Below are positions 19,053 through 28,501 of a DNA stretch of 64,000 bases, in pieces. Both the position numbers and the translations under genes were made by a program. The notes beneath the pieces were generated by a model that was given only the letters and a program-made list of their open reading frames with translations, ran no database searches and had not been told where the DNA came from. How positions within the stretch are numbered: the first letter of the stretch is position 1; every line of letters starts with the position of its first letter. Origin of the DNA: Pseudomonadota bacterium (GTDB lineage Bacteria > Pseudomonadota > Gammaproteobacteria > Steroidobacterales > Steroidobacteraceae); assembly GCA_023428645.1 (NCBI GenBank), contig JAEYXD010000215.1, forward strand, positions 1-64,000, in the 5' to 3' direction.

Positions 19053-19895
19053 ATGACTGAATCACATCCTGCCACTTCCGCCAATGCGCAGATCGCCTCC
19101 CCGAGCTATCTGCTGCCCATCGAGGACACGCAGTTCCTTCTTCGCGACGAGCTGCGCGCCATGCGCTTCGCGCTCGAGTATTCCAAGGCGGACCTGCTGT
19201 TGCGCGACTGGGGTATCCGCTCGACGATCATCGTGTTCGGCAGTGCTCGCGTGCCCTCGCCGGAGCGCGCGCGCGCGTGGCGCGAAGCGCAGGCGGAGAC
19301 GTATGAGCAACAGCGGGCGCGCATCGAGCGGCAGGTCGGCTGGTACGAAGCGGCGCGCGAGTTCGGACGAATCGCGTCGGAGCGGGGCGGGGCGCGTGCA
19401 CCGCGCGAGCGCTGGCGCGACAACGTGATCGCGACCGGCGGCGGGCCGGGCATCATGGAAGCGGCGAACCGCGGCGCGCACGAAGCGAATGCGCCGAGCA
19501 TCGGCTTCAACATTCGCCTGCCGCACGAGCAGTTTCCGAATGCGTTCACGACACCCGAGCTCACGTTTCGATTCCACTACTTCGCGATGCGCAAGATGCA
19601 CCTCGCGATGCGCGCGAACGCGCTCGTCATCTTCCCTGGCGGCTTCGGCACGATGGACGAGCTGTTCGAGCTGCTCACCTTGCGCCAGACGAACAAGGCG
19701 CCGGCGATCCCGATCGTGCTGTTCGATCGCGATTACTGGCAGCAGCTCGTGAATTTCGAAATGCTGATCGAAGAGAACATGATCAGCCGCCAGGATCTCG
19801 AGCTGTTCGATTTCGCGAGCTCGGCCGAACAGACATGGGAAATTCTCGTGCGCCGTGGCTTGCGGGCGCATCCGGAGGGCACCTCGATGCGCTGA
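19053..19895 (+). CDS. LOG/TIGR00730-family protein (cytokinin-type nucleotide N-glycosidase fold)
   Basis: 280 residues from ATG 19053. The C-terminal two thirds carry the lysine-decarboxylase-like (LOG) Rossmann fold: GSARVPSPE near the start, ATGGGPGIMEAANRGA, and the PGGFGTMDELFE signature. Enzymes of this family cleave nucleoside 5'-monophosphates to base and ribose phosphate; the paralogue with this longer N-terminus is usually of unknown specificity. No signal peptide. It is divergent from hmgA with a 126-bp gap. Confidence 0.9.
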   Translation: MTESHPATSANAQIASPSYLLPIEDTQFLLRDELRAMRFALEYSKADLLLRDWGIRSTIIVFGSARVPSPERARAWREAQAETYEQQRARIERQVGWYEAAREFGRIASERGGARAPRERWRDNVIATGGGPGIMEAANRGAHEANAPSIGFNIRLPHEQFPNAFTTPELTFRFHYFAMRKMHLAMRANALVIFPGGFGTMDELFELLTLRQTNKAPAIPIVLFDRDYWQQLVNFEMLIEENMISRQDLELFDFASSAEQTWEILVRRGLRAHPEGTSMR

Positions 19896-19978
19896 TGTCG
19901 TAACCAGGCGACAGCCGGAGGTGGAACTTCGGACCCTACCCGCGGATACATTGTGGCGGCTTCGCGCTGGATACGAAC

Positions 19979-20956
19979 ATGACGAACGAGATCGCGCCGA
20001 AGACACTTCTGCTGCTGGCGGCCCTCTGCTTGAGCGCATGTGCAACGAAACCCGCCGCGCCGGAGCGCGGGCCGGTGCCGCTCGCGTCCTATCACCAGCA
20101 TCTCATCAGCCCTTCGATGGGCGAGGTGTGGGCGATTCCCGAGCGCATGGACGCGAAGGATTTGATCGCGCAGCTCGACGAGGCCGGCATTCGCCGCGCG
20201 GTCGTGCTGTCCACCGCCTACGCCTACGGAGATGAGCGCCGGCAATTCGCCGATGAGCGGGCGAAGGTCGTTGCCGAGAACGATTGGACCGCAACGCAAG
20301 TTGCTCGCTGGCCGCGGCGGCTGCTCGGCTTTTGCGGCGTGAGCCCGCTCAAGGACTATGCGATTGCCGAAATGGAACGCTGCGCGGCCTTGCCGAACAT
20401 GCGCGGTCTCAAACTGCATCTGGGCAACTCCGGCGTGCAGCTGCGCAATCCGGAGCATGTCGAGCGCCTCGGCGCGATCTTCGAGACGGCGGAGAAGCTC
20501 AAGCTCCCGATCGTCGTACACATGAAGACACGGAGCGGCACGCCCTACGGCGGCGAGGACGCGACGATATTTCTGGAGAAGATCGTGTCGCGCGCGCCGA
20601 ATACGTTCGTACAGATCGCTCATCTGGCTGGGGCTGGTCCGGGCTATCAGGACATCATCGACCAGGTGCTGCAGGTCTTCGTCGAAGCGATTCAGGCGCG
20701 CGATGCCAATGCGCGCAATTTGTTCTTCGATGTGACGACGGTCGTGACGCGCGAGACGACGCCCGAGAACGGCGCGCTCATCGCGCGGCGAATTCGCGAG
20801 CTCGGTCCGCATCGCATCCTGTTCGGCGCGGATCTGTCGATCGGCGGCAACCCGGCACCCCGCGAAGCATGGCGGCTTTTTCAGGACAAGGTGCCGCTGA
20901 CGCCAGCGGAGCTGCGCACCATTGCCGCGAACGTGCCGCCGTATCTGCGTTTGTGA
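19979..20956 (+). CDS. Lipoprotein amidohydrolase (amidohydrolase-2/TIM-barrel type)
   Basis: 325 residues. A signal peptide ends in the lipobox LSAC near residue 20, so it is a lipoprotein of the cell envelope. The mature part is a metal-dependent TIM-barrel hydrolase: YHQHLISP (H-x-H metal motif), RGLKLHLGNSG, VVHMKTRSG, QIAHLAGAG and FGADLSIGG (catalytic aspartate). The family includes hydrolases and decarboxylases; the substrate cannot be told. It begins 83 bases after the LOG gene. Confidence 0.85.
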   Translation: MTNEIAPKTLLLLAALCLSACATKPAAPERGPVPLASYHQHLISPSMGEVWAIPERMDAKDLIAQLDEAGIRRAVVLSTAYAYGDERRQFADERAKVVAENDWTATQVARWPRRLLGFCGVSPLKDYAIAEMERCAALPNMRGLKLHLGNSGVQLRNPEHVERLGAIFETAEKLKLPIVVHMKTRSGTPYGGEDATIFLEKIVSRAPNTFVQIAHLAGAGPGYQDIIDQVLQVFVEAIQARDANARNLFFDVTTVVTRETTPENGALIARRIRELGPHRILFGADLSIGGNPAPREAWRLFQDKVPLTPAELRTIAANVPPYLRL

Positions 20957-20996
20957 GCGAGCGTCCGTCCGGCATTGATCCTTGCATACAAGGTCG

Positions 20997-21023
20997 CGCA
21001 ACTGGCGCAACTGGCGCAACTCG
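20997..21023 (+). repeat. Three tandem 9-bp units
   Basis: CGCAACTGG is repeated as CGCAACTGG, CGCAACTGG, CGCAACTCG in the short gap before the serine dehydratase gene. No function is suggested. Confidence 0.8.
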
Positions 21024-21098
21024 CGATTCGGTGCGCAGGGCTCGAACGGGCTTCCGTGCAGGCGGATAATGCGGCAGGACTCAGCACGTGGAGGACCC

Positions 21099-22499
21099 GT
21101 GAGCTCAAGTTCGCAACGCGGCGGGGCGAGTGATTCCGCGGTTTCCCGCCCGATCAGCATCGTCGAGCTGTTCACGATCGGCATCGGCCCTTCCAGCTCG
21201 CACACCGTGGGACCCATGCGTGCCGCGTGCGATTTCGCTGCGCTGCTCGCGGCGGAATCGCGCTCGCTCGCCAGCGTGCAATGTGATCTGTTCGGCTCGC
21301 TCGCCCTGACTGGCAAGGGGCACGCGACCGACACGGCTGTGCTCCTGGGCTTGTCCGGCTGGCAGCCGGAGCGAGTCGATCCGGATGCGGTTGGCGAGAT
21401 CGTCGAGCGCATTCGCGCCTCGGGTCGCATCGAGATTGCCGGGCGCATCTCGATTCCGTTCGATGCCGAGCAGAGCTTGCGCTTCAACCGCGATACTTTC
21501 CTGCCGCGGCACCCGAACGCGCTCGAGCTGACCGCACGCTTCACCGACGGCAGCAGCTGCGTCCGGCGTTACTACTCGATCGGCGGCGGCGCGATCCTCG
21601 CGGAGGGCGCGACGCCCGACAGCGGCGGTATCGCAATTCCTCATCCCTTCGATTCCGCGCGTGAGCTGCTCGCGATCTGCGAGCAGGAAGGCATCGCCAT
21701 CGGCGAAGTCGTGCGTCGCAACGAGCGCGCGTGGCGCGCAACGGAGGCCACCGACGCCTACGTCGACGCGGTTCGCAAGGCAATGTCGGCATGCATCGAG
21801 CGAGGCATGGCGCAGGATGGCGTGCTGCCCGGCGCGTTGCAGGTGCGGCGCCGCGCGGGCGCGCTGCATCGAGCGCTCGTCGCGCGCGGTCCGCGCATCG
21901 AGCCGGCTCATGTATTCGAGTGGGTGAGCTTGTGGGCGCTCGCGGTGAACGAGGAGAACGCGGCCGGCGGTCGTGTCGTGACGGCGCCGACGAATGGCGC
22001 GGCCGGCGTCATTCCCGCCGTGCTGCGCTACTACGAAGCATTCGTGCCGGGCGCGAACGCGGCCGGCGCGCGCTCGTATCTCTACACGGCCGCGGCCATT
22101 GGCTTCTTAAATAAGAAGCGGGCATCCATCTCCGCGGCCGAGATGGGCTGTCAGGGAGAGATCGGCGTCGCCTGCTCGATGGCCGCCGCCGGGCTCGCGG
22201 CGGCGCTCGGCGGGACGAACGCGCAGATCGAGAACGCGGCCGAAATCGGCATGGAGCACAACCTCGGCCTCACGTGCGATCCGATCGGCGGACTCGTGCA
22301 GATTCCCTGCATCGAGCGCAACACGATGGGCTCCGTGAAAGCCATCAACGCCGCGCAACTGGCGTTGAATGGCGATGGCAGTCACAAGGTGTCGCTCGAT
22401 GCCGTGATCGAGACGATGCGCCAGACCGGCAACGACATGCGCTCCAAATACAAGGAGACGAGCCTCGGCGGCCTGGCGGTGAACGTCGTGGAGTGCTGA
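21099..22499 (+). CDS. sdaA: L-serine ammonia-lyase (iron-sulfur type)
   Basis: 466 residues. I chose GTG 21099, preceded by GGAGG four bases before; an in-frame ATG at 21069 has a weaker ribosome site and would add ten residues. The N-terminal beta domain shows [18 protein letters not shown]. The C-terminal alpha domain shows [18 protein letters not shown] and the cysteines for the 4Fe-4S cluster in [19 protein letters not shown] and [18 protein letters not shown]. It deaminates L-serine to pyruvate and ammonia. Length is normal for the single-chain enzyme. Confidence 0.95.
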   Translation: MSSSSQRGGASDSAVSRPISIVELFTIGIGPSSSHTVGPMRAACDFAALLAAESRSLASVQCDLFGSLALTGKGHATDTAVLLGLSGWQPERVDPDAVGEIVERIRASGRIEIAGRISIPFDAEQSLRFNRDTFLPRHPNALELTARFTDGSSCVRRYYSIGGGAILAEGATPDSGGIAIPHPFDSARELLAICEQEGIAIGEVVRRNERAWRATEATDAYVDAVRKAMSACIERGMAQDGVLPGALQVRRRAGALHRALVARGPRIEPAHVFEWVSLWALAVNEENAAGGRVVTAPTNGAAGVIPAVLRYYEAFVPGANAAGARSYLYTAAAIGFLNKKRASISAAEMGCQGEIGVACSMAAAGLAAALGGTNAQIENAAEIGMEHNLGLTCDPIGGLVQIPCIERNTMGSVKAINAAQLALNGDGSHKVSLDAVIETMRQTGNDMRSKYKETSLGGLAVNVVEC

Positions 22500-22507
22500 C
22501 CGACTGC

Positions 22508-23398
22508 TCAGTGCCGCGGGCCTGGCTCGCGCTGCGAACCCTGCGGTGGCGATTCCGTCCGGCCCATCGAGCGCTGCGAATCCTCGATTTGGCCGCCTTC
22601 GTTCACGACACGCAGCATGTTGTTGACGTCGCGCACCCCCGGTAGCGCGTCAAGCACGTCCTCCGTACGGCGTTTCTCGTCGCGCGAATTGACCGTGCCG
22701 CTGAGCGTGACTTCGCCGTCCTTCACCTGCACCTCGATGTTCGTCGCATCGATGAAGTCATCTTCGGTCAGGCACTCGCACACGTCCTCGCGAATCCGCT
22801 CGTCGGAGCGGCGATAGCCCTTCGGGCCGCGGCCACGGTAGTGACCGGCGCCGTAACCCGTGTCGCCGCGGCGCCCGAAATCGCTGAAGCTCGTCCGCTC
22901 CGGCGACCCATAGGCGCCGTGCGTCGGCTCGCGGTCCGGGGCAGATTCGCGAAAGCGATCGCCCATCGAGCGAAACCTGTCTCGCGGGCCGAACCGTTCG
23001 TCCGGGCGAACATCCTCACGCGAGCCAGGTTGAGGGCGTCCGCGCGGGCCCCACGACTGCTGCCAGCGCTGCTCGTCCGACGAGGGGCGAGCGTAGTCGC
23101 GCCCGCGGCCTTCGGTCGGCGCGCGCCAATCAGTGCGCCGATCACCGCGGTTTTGTCCGAACTCCTCGGGACGCTCGAAACGGTTCGCACTGTGGCGTTC
23201 CGGTCCCGCGCCGTAGCGCTCGGGGCCGTAGTAGTCGCCGATGTCGCGCTCGCCTCGCGGGCGCTCTCTCGAGTAGCGCCGCTCGCCCCAGTCGAGGGTC
23301 TTGCGCTCGCCACCCCAGTCGCGCTGACCGCGCTCGTGATCGTGATCGTGATCATGATCATGCTCGCGGCCGCGCCGATGAAAGCCTAGAAATGCCAT
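22508..23398 (-). CDS. BON-domain protein with long charged low-complexity region and His-Asp repeat
   Basis: 296 residues from ATG 23398, with a GGAGG ribosome site on the minus strand. Near the N-terminus is an alternating His-Asp run ([10 protein letters not shown], residues about 16-25) that could bind metal. Residues about 25-200 are a low-complexity stretch rich in Arg, Gly, Asp, Glu, Tyr and Phe and probably disordered. Residues about 200-270 form one BON domain ([34 protein letters not shown]). BON domains bind membranes or lipids; the lack of a signal peptide suggests cytoplasm. It is convergent with sdaA (eight-base gap) and divergent from another BON protein. Confidence 0.85.
   Translation of the reverse strand: MAFLGFHRRGREHDHDHDHDHERGQRDWGGERKTLDWGERRYSRERPRGERDIGDYYGPERYGAGPERHSANRFERPEEFGQNRGDRRTDWRAPTEGRGRDYARPSSDEQRWQQSWGPRGRPQPGSREDVRPDERFGPRDRFRSMGDRFRESAPDREPTHGAYGSPERTSFSDFGRRGDTGYGAGHYRGRGPKGYRRSDERIREDVCECLTEDDFIDATNIEVQVKDGEVTLSGTVNSRDEKRRTEDVLDALPGVRDVNNMLRVVNEGGQIEDSQRSMGRTESPPQGSQREPGPRH
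23336..23362. repeat. Hexanucleotide repeat encoding the His-Asp run
   Basis: GTGATC repeated three times, then ATGATC and a partial unit. On the minus strand it codes for alternating His and Asp in the BON-domain protein. Such a hexamer tract can change length without a frameshift. Confidence 0.8.
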
Positions 23399-23751
23399 GT
23401 GGGGCCTCCTGGTCGATTCGCTACGTAGGTTGAATGCCTCGGTTTCACGGCGCGTGAGCGGTTGCGTGTTGCGCGTCCTGGCCGAGAACATTGCTTCGGT
23501 CTCGACATGCAAGATCATTGTCGAGGCGAACGGAAAGCGGTCATCGCTTGCGGTTTTCAACGTCGTCTCGCCAGCGAAGTTCCGGGCTTGTACCTAGCGG
23601 CGTGCGCGCTGCGCGAGTAGGCGAACCGACGATCGTTGTGGGAGCAACGGCGTGCGCATATCGATCTTTTCGATGCGGGAACATCATCGAGCGCGGTTCG
23701 TAGAGTCGACGCGAGCGCTCGAAAACCGCAATGCCGTGTGAGGAGAAGCCC
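23399..23751. other. 353-bp divergent intergenic region between two BON genes
   Basis: No gene seen. It must hold promoters for both BON-domain genes. It has short AT-richer patches near 23500 and 23660 but I can assign no certain -35/-10 pair or operator. Confidence 0.5.
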
Positions 23752-24948
23752 ATGCCTGCATCGACGCGTCGAGGCGCGACCGCGCGCAATCTGGGTGTCG
23801 GCATTGCGACGGCGGTCGCGGCGGCGGGCCTCACGTATTTGTTCGATCCCGCTTCCGGACATCGGCGCCGCGCCCTGATGCGCGACAAGCTCCAACACGC
23901 GGGACGCGAGTCGCGGAAATTCCTGGACAAGGCAGGCCGGGACGCATCGCATCGAGCGCAGGGTCTGTACCGGGAAACGACGAAGCGATTGTGGCGGCGT
24001 CCCGTCGACGACGAAACACTCACGCGCCGGGTGCGCACGGAACTCGGGCGGCTGACCTCGCATCCGCGCGCGATCCATGTCGAGTGCCGCGACGGCATTG
24101 CGCACCTGCGCGGCGATGTGCTCGAGCGCGAGGCCGCGACGGTCGTGCATGGCGTCGCGCGCGTCCACGGCGTTCGCGGCGTGCACGATCAACTGTACTG
24201 GCACGAGAGCCCCGCTCACGTCTCCGCTCTGCAAGGCGAGGGTCGGCAGCGGCACCAGCGGCTCGAATATCTCCAATCCAACTGGTCACCGGCGCCGCGC
24301 GTGGCCGCGGGCGCGGCGGCGACGGCGATGATCCTGGGTGCATTCAGCCGCCGCAGTCCGATCGCGTACGGGCTCGCGGCCAGTGGCATGGCGCTGCTCG
24401 CCCGCTCGATCTCGAACGTGCCGCTCGCCGATCTGACCGGCATGCGGGTCACGAAACAGGGCGAGGTGCTCGTGCAGAAAACGGTCGACGTGTACGCCGA
24501 CGCCGACGAGGCGTACAGCTGTTGGCGCGCGTTCGAGCAGTGGCCGCGATTCATGAGCCATGTGCGGGACATTCAGCGCAGGGGCGCGACCCGCTATCAC
24601 TGGATCGTCGATGGTCCCGCCGGCATCCCCATCGAGTGGGATACCGAGATCATTGCCGACGTTCCGAACGAGCGGATCGAATGGCGGACGGTCGAGGGCT
24701 CGATGGTCCACAGCGCCGGTGTCGTGCGATTCGAGCCGTCGGAGTACGGCGGCACGCGCATCCACATCCGCATGAGCTATCACCCGCTGGCGAGCGCGCT
24801 CGGTCACACGATTGCAAAAATCTTCGGCCGCGACCCGAAGCATCAAATCGACGACGACATCGTCCGCTTCAATCGCTTCATCGAAACGCGCGCGCGGCCG
24901 CGCGATGCGGCCCGCGGGGAGGCATCACGAGAGGCATTCCGGCGCTGA
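23752..24948 (+). CDS. BON plus SRPBCC (polyketide cyclase-like) domain protein
   Basis: 398 residues from ATG 23752, after a GAGGAGAA ribosome site. An N-terminal hydrophobic segment (about 15-30, NLGVGIATAVAAAGLTYLF) precedes a basic helix. A BON domain follows (about 85-150), then two hydrophobic stretches (about 180-225), then an SRPBCC lipid/ligand-binding domain (about 230-375: VQKTVDVYADADEAYSCW, WDTEIIADVPNERIEWRTVEG, RIHIRMSYHP). Proteins with this build are often predicted as envelope-stress membrane proteins; the true role is unknown. Paired with the divergent BON gene. Confidence 0.84.
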   Translation: MPASTRRGATARNLGVGIATAVAAAGLTYLFDPASGHRRRALMRDKLQHAGRESRKFLDKAGRDASHRAQGLYRETTKRLWRRPVDDETLTRRVRTELGRLTSHPRAIHVECRDGIAHLRGDVLEREAATVVHGVARVHGVRGVHDQLYWHESPAHVSALQGEGRQRHQRLEYLQSNWSPAPRVAAGAAATAMILGAFSRRSPIAYGLAASGMALLARSISNVPLADLTGMRVTKQGEVLVQKTVDVYADADEAYSCWRAFEQWPRFMSHVRDIQRRGATRYHWIVDGPAGIPIEWDTEIIADVPNERIEWRTVEGSMVHSAGVVRFEPSEYGGTRIHIRMSYHPLASALGHTIAKIFGRDPKHQIDDDIVRFNRFIETRARPRDAARGEASREAFRR

Positions 24949-25234
24949 CCCTCGCGCGATCGCGCAGTCCCGTTCGCCTCGCGGCTCCTGCCGCGGCGCC
25001 CGCATGAATTCGTTCCCCACACGGGGGCGAAATCCGATATCTTTCGCGCACCTCACATCGCTCGACGACGGCACGCTTGCAGTCCCGGGCGTGGGTTGCA
25101 TGCGGACGAGTGCGGAAGCTTCTCGAGCGTCGCCCGCGATAGCGAGCGCCGCGCCTTAGAGTCGGCGACGCCGCAGCTGGCGAAGTCGCGCCACTCGTCC
25201 ATTCATTCACGCTTCGAATCTTGCGGATGACTGG

Positions 25235-28153
25235 ATGGCATTGACCCTGATCGTACTGCTGCCTTTTCTCGGGTCTCTGTGCGCCGCATTCCTGCCGTCC
25301 CATGCCCGTAACGCCGCCGTTTGGCTGTCGGGGCTCGTCACTGTCTCCTGTTTCGCTCTGGTGGTGAGCCAATACGGCGACGTCTCCGCGGGCGAGATCC
25401 TCCGGGAGAAGTCGACGTGGGTGCCGGCGCTCGGTCTCGGCTTCTACTTGCGCATGGACGGCTATGCGTGGCTGTTTGCGTTGCTGGTTTCCCTGATCGG
25501 CGCGCTCGTCGTCCTGTATGCGCGCTACTACATGTCGCCGGAAGACCCGGTGCCGCGCTTCTTTTCGTTCCTGCTCGCGTTCATGGGCGCGATGCTCGGC
25601 ATCGTACTGTCGGGCAATCTGATCCAGCTCGTCGTCTTCTGGGAACTGACGAGTCTCACGTCCTTCATGCTGATCGCGTATTGGTATCACCGCGCCGAGG
25701 CGCGACGCGGCGCACGCATGGCCATGATGATGACCGTCGCGGGCGGCTTGTGCCTGCTCGTCGGTGTCGTGCTGCTGGGCAAGATCGTCGGCAGCTACGA
25801 CCTGGACGACGTTCTTGCAGCGCAAGGGAAAATTCTGACGAGCGAGCTGTACGCGCCCATGCTCGTATTGATCGTGCTCGGCGCGCTAACCAAGAGCGCG
25901 CAGTTCCCGTTTCACTTCTGGCTGCCGCATGCGATGGCGGCGCCGACGCCCGTGTCGGCCTACCTGCACTCCGCGACGATGGTGAAGGCCGGCGTGTTCC
26001 TGCTCGCGAGGCTGTGGCCGGTGCTGCACGGAAGCGAGCTGTGGTTCTGGATGTTGTGCGGGTCGGGTCTGACCACGCTGCTCATCGGCAGCTTCGCGGC
26101 CATTTTCCAGCGCGACATGAAGGGCGTGCTCGCCTATTCGACGATCAGCCATCTCGGCCTCACGACCACGCTGCTCGGCATGAACAGCCCGCTCGCGCTC
26201 GTCGCGGCCGTCTTTCACATGATGAATCACGCGACCTTCAAGGCCTCGTTGTTCATGGCGGCCGGCATCGTCGATCACGAGACCGGCACGCGCGACGTCA
26301 AGCGCCTGAGCGGGCTCGCGCACGCGATGCCGATCACGGCGACGGTCGCCATCGTCGCCGCCGCGGCGATGGCTGGCGTGCCGCTCTTGAACGGGTTCTT
26401 GTCGAAGGAGATGTTCTTCCACGAGACGATCTTCGCGGGCGAGGGGCCGATGATCCGCATCGGCCTGCCGGCGCTCGCGACGCTCGCGGGCATGTTCAGC
26501 GTCGCCTACTCGTTGCGGTTCATCCATCAGGTGTTCTTCGGCCCGCTCGCGCAGGACCTGCCGCGCAAGCCGCACGAGCCGACCCGCGGCATGCTCTTGC
26601 CGAGCATGTTCCTCGTCATCACGTGCGTGCTGGTGGGCGTGCTGCCCGGCCGGACGATCGGGCCGTTCCTGCATACGGCCGTCCAGTCGATCCTCGGCAC
26701 GCAGATGGTGAACTACAGCTTGCAGGTCTGGCACGGGTTCACCGTGCCGCTCGCGATGAGCTTCATCGCGCTCTTCGGCGGTGTCTTGTTCTACATGCTG
26801 CTGTACCGGCGCAGCGAGCGCGCGCTGGGCAAGCCGCCGGTCAGCGCGCCGGTCGATGGTAAACGTGCGTTCGACATCGTCATGGTCGGCATCGTCCGCA
26901 TGTGCGACCGGCTGATCCGCGCGCTGTCCTCGCGCCGCATGCAGATGCAGCTGCTCTTGATCGTGTTCGTCGCGTTCGCCGCCGCGTTCGTGCCGCTGTG
27001 GGGGCACGGCTGGCCGCGCGGCAACATGCCGCTCACGCCGATCAATCCGATTTTCGTCGTGCTGTGGCTCGTCGGCGGCGCGTGCGCGATCGGCGCCGCG
27101 AACCAGGCGAAATTCCACCGTCTCGCCGCCTTGATCATGGTCGGCGGCGCGGGGCTGGTGACATGCCTGACGTTCGCGTGGTTCTCCGCGCCGGACCTCG
27201 CGCTCACGCAGATCGCGGTGGAAGTCGTGACGACGGTGCTCTTGCTGTTGGGCCTGCGCTGGATGCCGCGGCGGCTCGAAATCGACGACGCGCGGCGCCG
27301 CACGCTGCGGGCGCGCGCGCGCCGCGTCCGCGACGTTGCGATCGCGGCGACGGTCGGCGTCGGTGTCGCGATTCTCGCGTACGCCGTGCTGACGCGGCCG
27401 GCGATCGAAGTCACCGGACCGTACTTCGTCGAGCGCGCGCTGTCGGAAGCTGGCGGGCGCAACGTCGTCAACGTGATCCTGGTCGACTTCCGCGGCTTCG
27501 ACACGATGGGCGAGATCACCGTGATCTGCGTCGTCGCACTGACGGTGTACGCGCTGCTGCGTCGCTTCAGGCCCGCCCCGGAAAGCCAGGAGCAGCCCCG
27601 GCCGCAGCGCGAAGACTTCGCGCGCGAGGCGCTCGAATCCGGCGACGGGCTGCCAACGGGCTACCTGCGCATTCCGGCGACGATCGGCCGCATGCTGCTG
27701 CCGATGGCGGGACTCGTGTCGCTGTACTTCCTGCTGCGCGGTCACAATGCGCCGGGCGGCGGCTTCGTCGGCGGGCTCGTGATGGCGACCGCGATCATCG
27801 TGCAATACATGACGAGCGGCGTGCTGTGGGTCGAGTCTCGCTTGCGCATCCATCCGCAGTTCTGGATGGGCGCGGGGCTGATGGCCGCTGGCGTGGCCGG
27901 CATCCTGGCCTGGTTCGGCGGCAGGCCGTTCCTCACGAGCATGGAGTGGGATCTGCACCTCCCGCTCATCGGCGGGTTGCACCTGTCGTCGGTGCTGCTG
28001 TTCGACATTGGCGTCTTCATGGTCGTCGTCGGCGGCACGGTGCTCATGCTCGTCGCGATCGCGCACCAATCGCTGCGCCGGCCGAGAAAGACGCTGCCGC
28101 CGGACGATCTGTCGGTCGCCGCCACTGAACCTGCTGTCGTTGCGGATACTTGA
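25235..28153 (+). CDS. mrpA: Mrp-type Na+/H+ antiporter subunit A fused to subunit B (MrpAB/PhaAB)
   Basis: 972 residues and many membrane helices. The first about 500 residues resemble NuoL/ND5 proton-translocating subunits, with SRLTSFMLIAYWYHR-like helices, the lysine-bearing TKSAQFPFHFWLPHAMAAPTPVSA and HSATMVKAGVFLLARLWP. The C-terminal part (about 820-950, GHNAPGGGFVGGLVMATAII) is an MrpB domain, so A and B are one protein and no separate mrpB exists. The complex exports Na+ (or K+) in exchange for protons and gives pH and salt tolerance. It is the first gene of a six-gene operon ending at 31215. The ribosome site before ATG 25235 is weak. Confidence 0.96.
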   Translation: MALTLIVLLPFLGSLCAAFLPSHARNAAVWLSGLVTVSCFALVVSQYGDVSAGEILREKSTWVPALGLGFYLRMDGYAWLFALLVSLIGALVVLYARYYMSPEDPVPRFFSFLLAFMGAMLGIVLSGNLIQLVVFWELTSLTSFMLIAYWYHRAEARRGARMAMMMTVAGGLCLLVGVVLLGKIVGSYDLDDVLAAQGKILTSELYAPMLVLIVLGALTKSAQFPFHFWLPHAMAAPTPVSAYLHSATMVKAGVFLLARLWPVLHGSELWFWMLCGSGLTTLLIGSFAAIFQRDMKGVLAYSTISHLGLTTTLLGMNSPLALVAAVFHMMNHATFKASLFMAAGIVDHETGTRDVKRLSGLAHAMPITATVAIVAAAAMAGVPLLNGFLSKEMFFHETIFAGEGPMIRIGLPALATLAGMFSVAYSLRFIHQVFFGPLAQDLPRKPHEPTRGMLLPSMFLVITCVLVGVLPGRTIGPFLHTAVQSILGTQMVNYSLQVWHGFTVPLAMSFIALFGGVLFYMLLYRRSERALGKPPVSAPVDGKRAFDIVMVGIVRMCDRLIRALSSRRMQMQLLLIVFVAFAAAFVPLWGHGWPRGNMPLTPINPIFVVLWLVGGACAIGAANQAKFHRLAALIMVGGAGLVTCLTFAWFSAPDLALTQIAVEVVTTVLLLLGLRWMPRRLEIDDARRRTLRARARRVRDVAIAATVGVGVAILAYAVLTRPAIEVTGPYFVERALSEAGGRNVVNVILVDFRGFDTMGEITVICVVALTVYALLRRFRPAPESQEQPRPQREDFAREALESGDGLPTGYLRIPATIGRMLLPMAGLVSLYFLLRGHNAPGGGFVGGLVMATAIIVQYMTSGVLWVESRLRIHPQFWMGAGLMAAGVAGILAWFGGRPFLTSMEWDLHLPLIGGLHLSSVLLFDIGVFMVVVGGTVLMLVAIAHQSLRRPRKTLPPDDLSVAATEPAVVADT

Positions 28154-28156
28154 ACA

Positions 28157-28501
28157 ATGGAGATCATCTTTGCCTTGGCCATCGGAGTGCTCGCCGGTTC
28201 GGGCGTGTGGCTCGTGCTGCGCCCGCGGTCGTTCCAAGTGATCATGGGCCTGGCGCTGCTGTCGTACGCCGTCAATCTGTTCATCTTCGGCATGGGCCGG
28301 CTCGATACGGATCGTCCCCCGATCATCAATGCCGCCGGCGCGACCGATCCGGCGCTGTACGCGGATCCCGTGCCGCAGGCGCTCGTCCTCACCGCGATCG
28401 TCATCAGCTTCGCGACGACGGCGCTGTTTCTCGTCGTGCTGCTCGCGGCGCGCGGCCTGACCGGGACTGATCACGTCGACGGACGGGAGTCCGACACATG
28501 A
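28157..28501 (+). CDS. mrpC: Mrp antiporter subunit C (NuoK-like)
   Basis: 114 residues with three membrane helices, homologous to NuoK. Visible features are VLRPRSFQVIMGLALLSYAVNLFIFGMG and TDPALYADPVPQALVLTAIVI in pieces, typical of MrpC, including the conserved DP-PQALVLTAIVI helix. It starts three bases after mrpA and overlaps mrpD by four bases. Confidence 0.95.
   Translation: MEIIFALAIGVLAGSGVWLVLRPRSFQVIMGLALLSYAVNLFIFGMGRLDTDRPPIINAAGATDPALYADPVPQALVLTAIVISFATTALFLVVLLAARGLTGTDHVDGRESDT

Noticed and set aside
23678..23702. A GGAAC-N16-CGTA string resembling a general-stress ECF promoter
   Set aside because: That promoter class belongs to Alphaproteobacteria, which does not fit this gene content, and one match can be chance.
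25235..28153. Fusion of MrpA and MrpB as a novelty
   Set aside because: The fused A/B arrangement is well known in proteobacterial Pha/Mrp systems.
25886..28474. A long minus-strand frame opposite the Mrp genes
   Set aside because: It is a charged low-complexity shadow of mrpA and mrpC with no protein family match.
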